From positions 8,425,430 through 8,489,429 of the forward strand of contig CM021321.1 of the NCBI GenBank assembly GCA_010645155.1: a stretch of DNA of 64,000 nucleotides, in the 5' to 3' direction. The DNA is from Tigriopus japonicus (lineage: Eukaryota > Arthropoda > Copepoda > Harpacticoida > Harpacticidae). A program made the translations under genes and the position numbers. The notes beneath the pieces are model-generated. The model saw only the letters and a program-made list of their open reading frames with translations, did not search any database and had not been told where the DNA came from. Numbering within the stretch: position 1 is the first letter of the stretch; the number at the start of each line of letters is the position of its first letter. This document shows positions 35,237 through 45,496 of this stretch, in pieces.

Positions 35237-35790
35237 AGATTGTAGGCAAAAAACACAAACAAAATGGTCACAGTAAAATGGCCACGAGGAAAAAAGGTCA
35301 CAGTAAACAGGTCACAATGTAAAACGGTCGCAGTATAAGGGCACACAGTAAAAAGGTAACACAGTGAAAAGGTCCCAATAAAAAATCCCTTTCCCATGGA
35401 TATTATTGTCTTCCACTCGGAATTTCTCAGAAGCTCATGGGCACATCTCAAAAGAAGGGTGCAATTTTGACTCCAGAGGGGTAAGAGAACACCCTCTTCC
35501 ATGGTCCGCCGGATTCGGAGTGGATTGGGACCATTGTTATAATAATTGTTGTGAATGACTTCCTATTGACTTATGGGACCTTGGCCTTGGCATAATTGTG
35601 TTCCAACCGGTAAATCTTAGGGTCTCATGCGACAATCTTCAACCAAGATACCAGTGTCCGTGGGTTCACCCCCTTGGCTTACTCCCGAGGTGCGTGGGTC
35701 TGTGACCGTTTTACGGTTACCTTTGAACTGTGCACTATTTTCCGTGACCTTTTTACCTAGTGACCTATTTACCGCGCGCCGTATCAGATG
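35237..35790. mobile_element. Foldback-like element with GGTCACAGTAAA sub-repeats
   Basis: The left side (35262-35382) carries about nine degenerate copies of GGTCACAGTAAAA; the right side (35698-35780) carries the complementary TTTTACxGTGACC form several times. The two sides can pair, as in foldback transposons with short subterminal repeats. Minisatellite-like bases occur just beyond the right end (GTATCAGATGCCTTCA), consistent with insertion into the 20-bp array. No protein is encoded. Confidence 0.55.
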
Positions 35791-35989
35791 CCTTCATTGC
35801 GTTTTGTTCAAATGTGTTGCACTTTCTGATTTTACCCTCGTTTGCATTAACCGAAATCGATGATCTTTCCCTTAAATTAAGCTTGGTCAGTTTCTGTTGG
35901 AAGCGTGGCAAAAATTCCTGGTTTTCTTTCAGTGTGTTAAATTTATTTATGTTCTTTTAAATACCTTCACTGGGTATCGGATACCTTTG

Positions 35990-36247
35990 GTGGGTGAAAG
36001 ATCTCCATGAAACAAGAACACAATTGGACTTGGGATTTGCCTTCAAAGTGATTTCTGGTGAAATACCCGTCGCACAATTGGGCGATTCTCCCCCTTTCTT
36101 TGTTTTCATGGACAATAATCGTGTCATCGCCAGACACAAAGCCACCAAGCCACTCTTTGAATCCTTGGTTAAGACCAAACTTAGACATCGTTCCTTTTTT
36201 TATTCGTACGAAACGAGAATCTGGAACAAACTACCACTGATAGTGAG
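35990..36247 (+). mobile_element. LINE reverse transcriptase tail, part 1
   Basis: The frame encodes DLHETRTQLDLGFAFKVISG, VIARHKATKPLFES and FFYSYETRIWNKLPLIV. The closing 'SF..R..R.WN.LP..V' block is the usual C-terminus of non-LTR reverse transcriptases. The frame is broken by insertion of the 931-bp element; it resumes at 37188. No catalytic residues are present in this piece. Confidence 0.7.
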
Positions 36248-37178
36248 GGTGTCCTATAACTTTAGAGCGAATCAAATGACCGACAATCAAAATAGAGCGG
36301 TTTTTTGATCGCCATATGAAATTAGAGCGGAAATCAAAAGAGAGCCAATATGTTTGATCGAACATCAAATTACCACCGATATTAATCAACGCAATCAAAT
36401 ATAGAAATGCTAGTCTCAAATCAGAAATAATTACATATTTGTCATTGGAACAAGAAACAAGGTATATCCGAAATCTTCACCAAAACCCAAAAGGGCAGAC
36501 AAAATTTGTTCTTTGAAGGCTTTTTAGACTTTTTTTTGTTAGAATTTTATCACCCTTGTTTGGCAAGGCTTCATGCAATCGAAGTATTGGTCACAAAAAT
36601 TGTATTCAAACTAGCCATGGCTTGGAAGACGCCATGTTCTTGACAAGCTCTCTTTGGAAATGATTCAATTTCATACAGAAAAAAATCTGTTTCAAGAAGT
36701 GAAGGTGGGGCATTTAGTAAATCAGCGGTCAGCAGTCGGGGGAGAATTATTCCTGCAAAAATAAATATTTTCTTCAAGATGAACACCATGACTTACTGTA
36801 CAGCTATCGCTAGCTTTAAAGAGATAAATCCAATTGAATATTTGTAGGAAGAAATCAAACACCAAAATGGTAGATAAATGAGTGTGTGGACGAGACATAT
36901 GACAAATGATGGTAAGTAAATAAAAGGGTTAATATAACATTGAGAGGATAAAATCATATAAATAAATGGTGATAGTAAAAGTTTATCGTTATCTTACACT
37001 CTAAGACATTGAAATATTCATCATTTGCATCACATTTACTTTAATATCATTGTGGATCAATTGTACTGGCGCTCTTTTTGTTCTCTCTTTTGATTTCGCG
37101 CTCATTTGACTACGCGATCAAAAAACCGCTCTATTTTGATTGTCGGTCATTTGATCCACTCTAATTTGATATAGCACC
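36248..37178. mobile_element. 931-bp long-TIR element with 9-bp target duplication
   Basis: Left end GGTGTCCTATAACTTTAGAG and right end (reverse complement) GGTGCTATATCAAATTAGAG start inverted arms of over 100 bp that share ATCAAATGACCGACAATC and AATAGAGCGGTTTTTTGATC. The flanking 9 bp GATAGTGAG is duplicated exactly (36239-36247 and 37179-37187). Long arms with 9-bp duplications are typical of Mutator-like elements, but the class is not proven since no transposase is encoded. Confidence 0.85.
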
Positions 37179-37187
37179 GATAGTGAG

Positions 37188-37250
37188 ATCGGCGGACAAA
37201 TTATCTGAGTTCAAAAGAAACCTTTTAAAATGGTCTTCCTTACGGCAAGC
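37188..37250 (+). mobile_element. LINE reverse transcriptase tail, part 2
   Basis: Immediately after the duplicated target the LINE frame resumes (SADKLSEFKRNLLKW) and ends at a TGA near 37243. Removing the 931-bp insert and one copy of the 9 bp leaves a continuous frame across the junction, which dates the insert after the LINE copy. Confidence 0.7.
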
Positions 37251-37943
37251 TTGAAGCATTACCGCGAAATGTGTACTTTCAGTCATTTGCAGGGTTGGGT
37301 AAATTACCTAACAATGTAATTAATTAGTAATTACCATTACTTTGCCGAAAAATATAATTAATCACAATAACGTCGCCCAAAAAGGCATATTTTTCTTTTT
37401 CAGAAAACACTACCTTTGTACATGTATGTTTTATTTTTTCACCTTATTTGGCTGCCATTGGTCGTGAAAATATCCACCACCTGACACAAAAATCATGGTG
37501 AAAAGCTCTTGTGGATCATACATGTTTTAGCTTTGTTGTGCATTTAAATATTAGCTTCTGTTAGTGGCATTGACCTCAAATTGATGACAAAATAATTGGG
37601 TTGTAAGTGAAAACTGAAAAATTGGTTTTATGGTCAATTTGTGGAAGTAAGATATTTAAAAGTAATTGATAATTTGTAATTTATAATCGTCAATTACTTG
37701 GCCCAAAAAATGTGATAGTAAGTGATCACTTGCTTGTTCATTCTTGATGAAAAAATTCGTAACCACAGATCTCTTTTATTGCATAAACACAAGGGTAAGT
37801 GATGTTTCAAAAACACATTTAAACCGTCAAACTTCGAAGTCATAAGGACCTTCAACAAAATGTGATGTTTTACACCTGCTTCCATTCAATAGCAATGGTC
37901 CCTTTGAAGGACTTCTTATTTATGAGTGAAACCAATGAATTTT

Positions 37944-38147
37944 GCATATTTTTCAAAAATCCTAACCGAAAGTGTTCAAACTTGCAATTCAACCATGTTT
38001 GTAACTTATAAATCAAATGGCGAACTGTTAAATGCGAAAACTCATAAACTGCCCACGAGCCACCTACTGTGGTCAAACAAGCCTTTTCTCTTGTTTCATC
38101 CACTCAGGATAAGATTTTTGAAGAAATCACTTGAACCTCCCGTGCAT
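37944..38147. mobile_element. Diverged half-copy of the foldback element
   Basis: Matches the right half of 8285-8931: AAAATCCTAACCGAAAGTG, TTCAAACTTGCAATTC, AACAAGCCTTTTCTC and AAGATTTTTGAAG. The left arm is missing and substitutions are frequent. Confidence 0.7.
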
Positions 38148-38499
38148 TCTTAATGAGGGAAATAAGTAAACATCAGTTATGCCTGATTGTTTACGGCTTA
38201 GCTCGGTCATGGCCTCTGCTGTCTCATTGCTGACGCTCCACTAAAAAGGCGGCGCAAGACAACGAGGCACAAAATAATCAACCTTTTTCTCACGTTGCTT
38301 GCCCCATTTAGTATTATTTTTAGGTCATTTATTTTGCTTATGCTAATGATCACATTCTTGATTGAAAGGAAGATGTCACAAGGTGACCAAACTGACCATG
38401 CCTTGAATTTGAATCCAACAACCAGGAACTTTTCTGACATTACATTGAATAAGTTCTGATTGGAGTAAGACACCTTTATAATTTTGGATGGATAATTAC

Positions 38500-39717
38500 T
38501 AGGGACGGGCAAATAGTGTAAAAAGATTTTTGGTAACATAAACCCATTTTTCTGCACTTTTGCACTTTTCACCTTTATTTGCACTTTTTATTTACGTTTT
38601 TGGCCAAAATTGACAAATTGTTAATAAAATGTAGTGGCTTTTGAAAGAATTTTTAGTCTCAAGATCAAATTTTGAACTAGTCGAAAAAAGCTTGCATTTG
38701 CAATCAACCATTCTTAGCACCTTGAAGAAATATGTGCATTTCAGACGCAAACCTCACACTTTATTCACCATCTTGGCTTTAACCAAAACATCCTGTTTAC
38801 TAAACTAAAGATTAGACAAAAGAATCTCATTGCATGCAACCAACAAATAGCAAACCTAAAGAAGCTTATGTTATGGTAATGGAAGGATCTATAAACAAAA
38901 TAGATTGCAGAATTAGGTTTGTTGCCTACAAAGATCGCTATTTCTAAAAAAGGCCATTATAAACTCAAAATAATCAAGCTAAGGATACATCAATGTAGCA
39001 GTACACATTGTTTAATTGACTTGGAGATATTACTTTTAAGTTCCAAAAGTATTTGAGAACAGTTTTGATGTGATGAGACAATGAATGCCACATTTGAAAT
39101 TGAGTTCTGGTAATTAGGCCATGGGCCAAATATTGAAGTAATGTCACTAAAAACATGCTTAAAACACATTTATGACTATTTTCTTTGATGCAATTGTTAG
39201 GCACACGTGGGTATTTTTCTGTTCAATTTTCAATGTCTATTTTTTAACAACTTGAAGGACGAAAACGGAGTGATGTAAAGCCATATAAAACAATTGCCAA
39301 ATATATTTCGACAATATTTTAGGTACATACTTCCACTAGACCACCTTAGGAATGAAAATTTCAGAAGATTGTTGACTAGAGTATTTTTCATGACTTTACA
39401 TCCTTTTTGCTAGTGACCTAATTAATAGAACTCTATTACTTGTGCGGCATTGCCGCTTCACCTCAAACTAGTCTCAAATGTCTTTAGAACTTGTAAATGA
39501 CTCCTCCTGCTCAATTAGGAGCCGTGGGTACTCCATGAATGACTTTTTAAGTCCAAATGCAAATTATTTGCTCTTTTTGACATTTATTTGCCCTTTTTTG
39601 ACATTTATTTGCACTTTCAACATTTTTCTGCACTTTGTTTTGCACTTTTGGGCACAATTTTTTGCAACTTTTGGTAACTAAAAGGGTAAGATTATTTGCA
39701 CTTTCTGCCCGTCCCTA
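38500..39717 (+). mobile_element. Non-autonomous hAT-like element, 1218 bp, with 8-bp target duplication
   Basis: Termini TAGGGACGGGCAAATAGTG and (reverse complement) TAGGGACGGGCAGAAAGTG are imperfect inverted repeats. ATAATTAC is duplicated exactly on both sides (38492-38499 and 39718-39725). The 8-bp duplication and T/CAGGG-type ends are characteristic of hAT transposons. The subterminal regions are full of TTTGCACTTTT phrases. The open frames inside have no transposase (no RxxNH or hAT dimerisation signature). A fragment occurs in the intron of lectin-like B. Confidence 0.88.
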
Positions 39718-40118
39718 ATAATTACCTACTTGTGACTTCAAGAACGACCTTTGAAAAGTTGGTCTTCATTCGCATGTTTGTTGTAACAATTCGCTTGTTA
39801 AGTTTTACTCATATTATTCTCTCTTGTGGATTTGTTCTTTGTTTTCTCTCTGTGACTTTGTTAAGAAATCGGTTTGATCAATGTATCATGCAACTTTCAA
39901 TAGTACAAATCATAGGCCCATAATGACCCCTATGCCCCATAAAGTTTGTGCGGTATTGTTTTCATCGCGGTTTTTTATGGCTGTCTGAGCTTTCAGAAAG
40001 TTGTGAAATGAGTTTTCTTTTCAAGTTCGAGTTCGATTCAGGGAACACTTCAAGCGAGTGACAGTGAGGAATTTCTAGACATTAGCGTCAATAGATTACG
40101 AAGAGCAAACCATCAACA

Positions 40119-43100
40119 ATGTTGATCAAAGTGATCGTAGTTTTTTTCATACAAACTCAAATGATTTTGGGTTCGACATTTGTGTTTGCCCCAGCTTTAA
40201 TTCAAGCCAAATTTTGGAAAATCGCACAACAAGAAAAGGTAATTTGAGGTATCCAGGGCCAATTCAGGCCGATTTCAGCTAAATTTTAAAAATGATAGCA
40301 TCCTTAGGCTTGGAAGCCTTTTCCCAACTGGAAAGAACAGTTTCAAATGCATGTCACAATATTTGAAGAATTTGGAGCGTTTCAAACAAAGAAGGTTAGC
40401 TCGTAGAAGACATCTAAATCTCCTGAAATCAATTTTATCTCGTACAGGAAGCAGAACGAACTATCATAGAAGCCTTGGCCTAAAACGTGGAGGGTATTTG
40501 TCAATATGAACGCAATATTCAACCTTGCGTAACAAACGCCATGCTAAAAGAAAAATAATAATTTAAGAATTTTAAAAGCTTGATACGACAAATCTAAGAG
40601 GGTTTGAAGTTGTTTGCAATTGAAATATAATCGCATCCCTAAAATTTTGTGTTTATCTGGCTCATTTTTCAGCCTTTGAAAATCTATTTTATACAATGCA
40701 CTTTCAATTCCTTGACAACCTTTATTACGGGTGATATTCAGTAAATCAAGATGTACTGTATGTTTTCGGAGAAATGTTCAGTGAATCAAGATGTGTGTTT
40801 TTGTACTATTTCAAGTGTTTGAACGGATTTGATGTTGGTTTTGTCCCTTGTTGAGCTAGGCCAAGTTTGGCGAATCACAAGCGAGCAAGACGAAAAGTTG
40901 AGTGGCAAAAAACCAGTTCAGGATGTTGAGAAATTTTGGATAAGAAAAGAACGACAGAGATTAATAAAGAAATATAGAGTTAAAATTATACAATCCATTG
41001 AACTGTAGGATAGTGGCGTGAAAGCGTTCGAACATCAAGAGTCTATCTAGTACTTCAGGAAAACTAAAAAATAATATTAAACCAAATCTACGAAGGAAGT
41101 GACTAAAAAGTTCATGTAAAGGAAGCAAAATGTGATTGAAATAATAGCGACCACAGATTTCCATGCTATTTCGGGTAAAAAATATATTTAATTCAGAAAA
41201 GGAAATTGAAACAAATGTTTCTCAAAAAGCCCAAAATTTGCCTTTGCCATTTTTTGTAGAAATAATTTAAAAAATCAATTAATTCCCACTCACCTCATCA
41301 TGAAATTTTTCAACTCTAAATCTGGACCCTAGCTTTTAAAAGAGATGTCATCCCTTGCCGCAGTTGAAGAGAGTCAAATTTCAATATAATAACTAAAGAC
41401 GGCCAAAATATGCTTTAAAACTTTCGTTTTTGGCCCTAAAATATGCTTAAAACTGCCCCAACTATGCTCAACAACCTAAAATAAGCTTTAAAATGGCGAA
41501 AAAATGCGTTTTGAAAGCAGGACTAAGGGCATCACCATTTTTTCACATGGTTTACTTTTGGAACCGCCACTTAATCTTGATGGCATACCACAATAACTAT
41601 TTGGCTAAGAGAAAGGAAATACTGTATATGAGACTCCACATTTGTTAAACCCGGTCCTTCTGGAATTTTTTTTGAAGCAATCCAAAAACCTCAGGTTTAC
41701 ACATTGCTATCTTTATATTTATATATTAATTGATATAGGCAAAGCTTGATGAGATAAAATTAGTATTGGAAAAATTAGGGAGGTGAATAAGTTAGATATT
41801 TAGTGTTAAAGATAGTGACTTTCATTTATGGTAGAAAACATTTTTTAGATTTCAAGGAAGTGTTGCTTTTGCTTACTTAGGTGTAGATGTTTGTATGGTC
41901 ACTTGAAGAAAAATAACAGAAAAAGTAAGGGCGTCTGAATTTACAAGATTTTTTAGGGCACATTAGTCGATTAAAAATAGTTTTATTTGATTTTGTCTCA
42001 ATGGTAATGTTTTTTTCTAAATTTCACGAAAGCTCAAAAGAAAAAAAGCTCAAAAAGCTCAAAGTATGCTTGAAAACAATATATGCTATTTATGCTATAA
42101 AACTTCTTTTAAAATGGTGGAAAATTAAAAATGGAATTATAAAAAAAATAAAGAAAAGCCACCTTTCCATATCTGTATTTCCTTTTCAAATTTCGGTGCC
42201 AGTTTTCAGGGAATTATTTAAAGGGGTCAAACGAACACAAGTAAAGCCAGCTGTCGCTATTGACTTGTCAGACTCGAGGTTGATTGGCGATTTGCGGGGC
42301 CAAACATTTAGTCGACACACAACCTTGCCACAACAATATTCAGCTGTTAGTCGGTAGGTAGTTGTTTGCGATTCACTCAGAGCAACAAGCCCGAGTGTCT
42401 GTCTGTGAACCTGGTCCTCTTGGCTGATTCAGCCGTGGAATTGCAAAATACCATCAATGCTCACCACGGTAACGGCCTTCAAGTCAACACCATCAAGACA
42501 TAGGTCATGCTGTTCCATAACGGTCGACTGCCACCCACCTCCTTCAACATCAGTAGTAGCCCGATTGAATGTGTTTTCATGTCAGTTTCACCTTCTCCGC
42601 CCAACTCTAGTTCACCAATCACCTCAAAGAAGCCTTCATCACCCCCTTCTTCCTCAACGCCCTTCACCTCTGGCTTCCCAACTCTGCTCCATGTACATAA
42701 TTGTGTATCAGAGTTCATGAAAATTGAAAGGCCCAAAAGAGCAAAACAAGGTGAAATACAATTAAACCCAAGTTGCAAGAGTAAAATACAATCATATCAC
42801 TGGGAAAAGGGTCCACGGTACAAGTCTAATTATCAAAAGAATATCCTGAGAAATGGATGGAACTCTAGACGGAATATATGAGGATAGGGACGGAGATGGG
42901 AATGATTTTGCTCTGGAGACATAGTGCCTTTACAAATAGTTTAAAAGACTGACTCTCACGGCATCAAAATAACATTCGAATATCATTTTAGTCTCCGGCA
43001 ATGCATAGACACTCGATCTTGTTGCTGAGTGAATCGCAAACAACTACCTACCGACTAACAGCTGATTATTGTTGTGGCAAGGTTGCGTGTCGATTAAATG

Positions 43101-44707
43101 TTTGGCCCCGTAAATCGCCAAATCACCCTGAGTCTGACAAGTCATACAGCAAACGCAAAATGAACCTTGGGGAGCGATTTTCATCGATATACATCTAAAG
43201 GTATTATACTTACTATTCTTTTGCCAGATACATAAGAGAAAATCCTTACAATGGTTTTAGCTTACTAATTGGACTTAACAATAAACTTTTACAAAAGAAA
43301 ACTTTCAAATGAAAATTTGATGCGTCTAAGATTATAATTTATTTCCAGAGTTTCATTTCATTTTTTGTTCTTTGTTCGTCGGTTCAACGTACTTGTAAAT
43401 TTTACTTCGTTGACGATATCACTGGTATTCTCAGAAATTAACGCCAAATGAAATGGCACGAACATATCAATGAACCGAGATAAACATCAGCGAAGACCTT
43501 GAGACCCATCTAACGTTGATTTCCAGCATGGTTGCCAGGGCGAGATATAGGTTGTTAGTTTTTAGCAAAATCTTAAGCCCTCTTCCTTGACGATTATTTC
43601 CTTTTGAGTGCCATCATTTAGCTTAAATAGCACCCATTTTTGAGAAATGATCCTTTTTCGAAAAAATGATAGTCATGAAAGAAACAGAGTTGACATGGCC
43701 CCAAAAAGTGGCATCAAAGATTATTTCCTGGTAACCATGTTGGAAATCAACGCAAGATAGGTCTGGCAACGCAAGGTCCCGCTGATATTTTTTGGGTTCA
43801 TAACTTGATAAGTTAAGCGGATAAAGAGAAGCGATTAAGCGGAGAAGCGAAGTTACACGATCATCATGAGGCCGCTGATCTATTATCACCCAAACTGTTG
43901 CGTTAACTGGAGATGGATGTAAAGGATGTAAAAATATAGCATTCATATCTCTTTAGAGTGGTGATGCATGGACTTGTGTACTCAGATGCAAATCGGCCAA
44001 TTGTCCCGGTGTGGCCTTTAATCGAGCTCAAGGTCTTTGTTTATACGGTGAGTTCCAATCTGATCCCGAAAACGGAGGAGAAGATATCGTGGAAGTTTGG
44101 ATATCAGGTTGGTTAAAACTGAATTTTAGCGCAAACATAAGCGTTTGAGTGTTATCAAAGCTCCCTTTACGTAGCCCCTTGGGAAAAATACATCGTCAAC
44201 GGTGACACACAAGTTGCCACGATTTCCTCGAAGTATTGCCACACGTACACAAATTGGATTATCAAACCCAATCGCAAGAGATACCATTTCACATCCACAC
44301 CTTTGGCTTGGGAGGATCATAAGGCACTTTGCGAAGCTCGAGGAGCTCAATTGGCTCAGATCAAATCCAAAGCAGATGAGGACGCCGTTCTGCAATTAAC
44401 AGGTAAAATTAAGACCCTTTTACTCTCGTAGCCTGAAACTTTGTTTATACTTGGTTGTTTGTTTTCAGCTGGCCACGAAACCTGGCTTGGCTTGACGAAT
44501 CCGGTTAGTGAAAAGTGTGAGAATGAATCGTGCAATGGAAAAATGGTTTGGAAAGATGGCACAACCCTGAAATATGATTCAAACATTTTTTCGAAATCCT
44601 TGGTGTCGGACGCTGGAAGTTTTTGCATTCGGGTTCGGAGTGTGGATTATAACGACAAAGATTGTGCCGACTTAATGACCGGATTGTGTGAAGTCACTTG
44701 CACTTAG
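40119..44707 (+). CDS. Lectin-like D: secreted PAN-like plus C-type-lectin-like protein, about 245 aa
   Basis: Exons: 40119-40238, 43957-44107, 44175-44402, 44469-44707. Intron 1 is 3718 nt and contains an inverted-repeat element with a LINE fragment; introns 2 and 3 are 67 and 66 nt. The leader (VIVVFFIQTQ, then T20, P25, A30, W33) ends EK|gt, like gene A. The PAN-like module has TCVLRCKSANCPGVAF and GLCLYG. The lectin-like part has KYCHTYTNW, LCEARGAQLAQI, TWLGLTNP, MVWKDGT, FCIRV, DYNDKDC and GLCEVTC. The exon-2 donor (GTTGGT) is weak but phase and length match the paralogues. AATAAA at 44732-44737 follows the stop. Linking exon 1 to the rest over 3.7 kb is inferred from the exact 120-nt size and the absence of a nearer leader. 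Confidence 0.83.
41390..41540. repeat. Degenerate ATATGCTTAAAAC-type repeats
   Basis: Several phrases such as CCTAAAATATGCTTAAAAC and AACAACCTAAAATAAGC resemble the 19-bp minisatellite at 49625-51483. They lie in intron 1 of lectin-like D and look like an eroded relative of that array. Confidence 0.5.
42261..43144. mobile_element. Inverted-repeat element carrying a LINE fragment
   Basis: Arms of about 130 bp: 42261-42390, beginning TGACTTGTCAGACTC, and 43018-43144, ending GAGTCTGACAAGTCA. They are near-perfect reverse complements, including CGGTAGGTAGTTGTTTGCG. About 625 bp of unrelated DNA lies between, part of which is LINE RT coding sequence. No target duplication was found. It sits in intron 1 of lectin-like D. 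Confidence 0.75.
42408..42590 (+). mobile_element. LINE reverse transcriptase fragment inside the inverted repeat
   Basis: The frame reads LVLLADSAVELQNTIN, GLQVNTIKT, stop, VMLFHNGRLPPTSF. This matches the part of non-LTR reverse transcriptases just after the catalytic (F/Y)ADD (LVLLADS..DLQ...GL.IN..KT.VM.F..). The two catalytic Asp are absent: the residues before LVL are VN. A TAG stop interrupts the block. It is a dead passenger fragment. Confidence 0.7.
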
Positions 44708-45020
44708 TTTTGATTGAATATATTGAACATCAATAAAAATGTCTTTGATTAACATCTAACTTTTATTTAAACAATCTTCGAGGCCAACTGGTTAGACGAA
44801 CTTTTCAGACGGACCGTCACCAACCTTGAATTGGAAGAAAATCAAGATGGCAGTTTTGGAGAAAAAAAAACATTATGATGTAAGTAGTTAAAAATCCAAA
44901 CGAGAAAATTCAGACAACAGTTTACCAAAAAAATGCACCGCTGCTTTTGGATGTTAAAATTTTGTGGCAATCGTTTTGGGTGCTCGAACTAGTTAGATAA
45001 CGTGACCTTTTTTAAGGGCA
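44708..45020. other. Short flank before the assembly gap
   Basis: Holds the polyadenylation signal of lectin-like D and AT-rich DNA; no gene recognised. Confidence 0.5.
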
Positions 45021-45496
45021 NNNNNNNNNNNNNNNNNNNNNNNNNNNNNNNNNNNNNNNNNNNNNNNNNNNNNNNNNNNNNNNNNNNNNNNNNNNNNNNN
45101 NNNNNNNNNNNNNNNNNNNNNNNNNNNNNNNNNNNNNNNNNNNNNNNNNNNNNNNNNNNNNNNNNNNNNNNNNNNNNNNNNNNNNNNNNNNNNNNNNNNN
45201 NNNNNNNNNNNNNNNNNNNNNNNNNNNNNNNNNNNNNNNNNNNNNNNNNNNNNNNNNNNNNNNNNNNNNNNNNNNNNNNNNNNNNNNNNNNNNNNNNNNN
45301 NNNNNNNNNNNNNNNNNNNNNNNNNNNNNNNNNNNNNNNNNNNNNNNNNNNNNNNNNNNNNNNNNNNNNNNNNNNNNNNNNNNNNNNNNNNNNNNNNNNN
45401 NNNNNNNNNNNNNNNNNNNNNNNNNNNNNNNNNNNNNNNNNNNNNNNNNNNNNNNNNNNNNNNNNNNNNNNNNNNNNNNNNNNNNNNNNNNNNNNN
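45021..45496. other. Assembly gap (476 N)
   Basis: A run of unknown bases. Open frames that span it are artefacts of translating N. Sequence content is unknown and could include more Polinton or lectin-like sequence. Confidence 0.99.

Larger units (their letters stand above)
34760..40118. other. Repeat-rich DNA between lectin-like C and D
   Basis: About 5.3 kb without a gene of its own. In order: a 20-bp minisatellite, a foldback element, a LINE fragment split by a 931-bp long-TIR element, a foldback half-copy and a 1218-bp hAT-like element, each listed separately. The remaining unique DNA shows no coding signal. Confidence 0.6.

Noticed and set aside
34952..35276. Repetitive peptides rich in HWVSDT/LGIRY
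   Set aside because: Products of translating the 20/28-bp minisatellite; no start context or splice support.
19733..44707. Venom-type or snaclec-type interpretation of the lectin-like genes
   Set aside because: Sharing a C-type-lectin-like fold is no evidence for toxicity; the domain arrangement with a PAN-like module differs and nothing in the sequence indicates a venom role.
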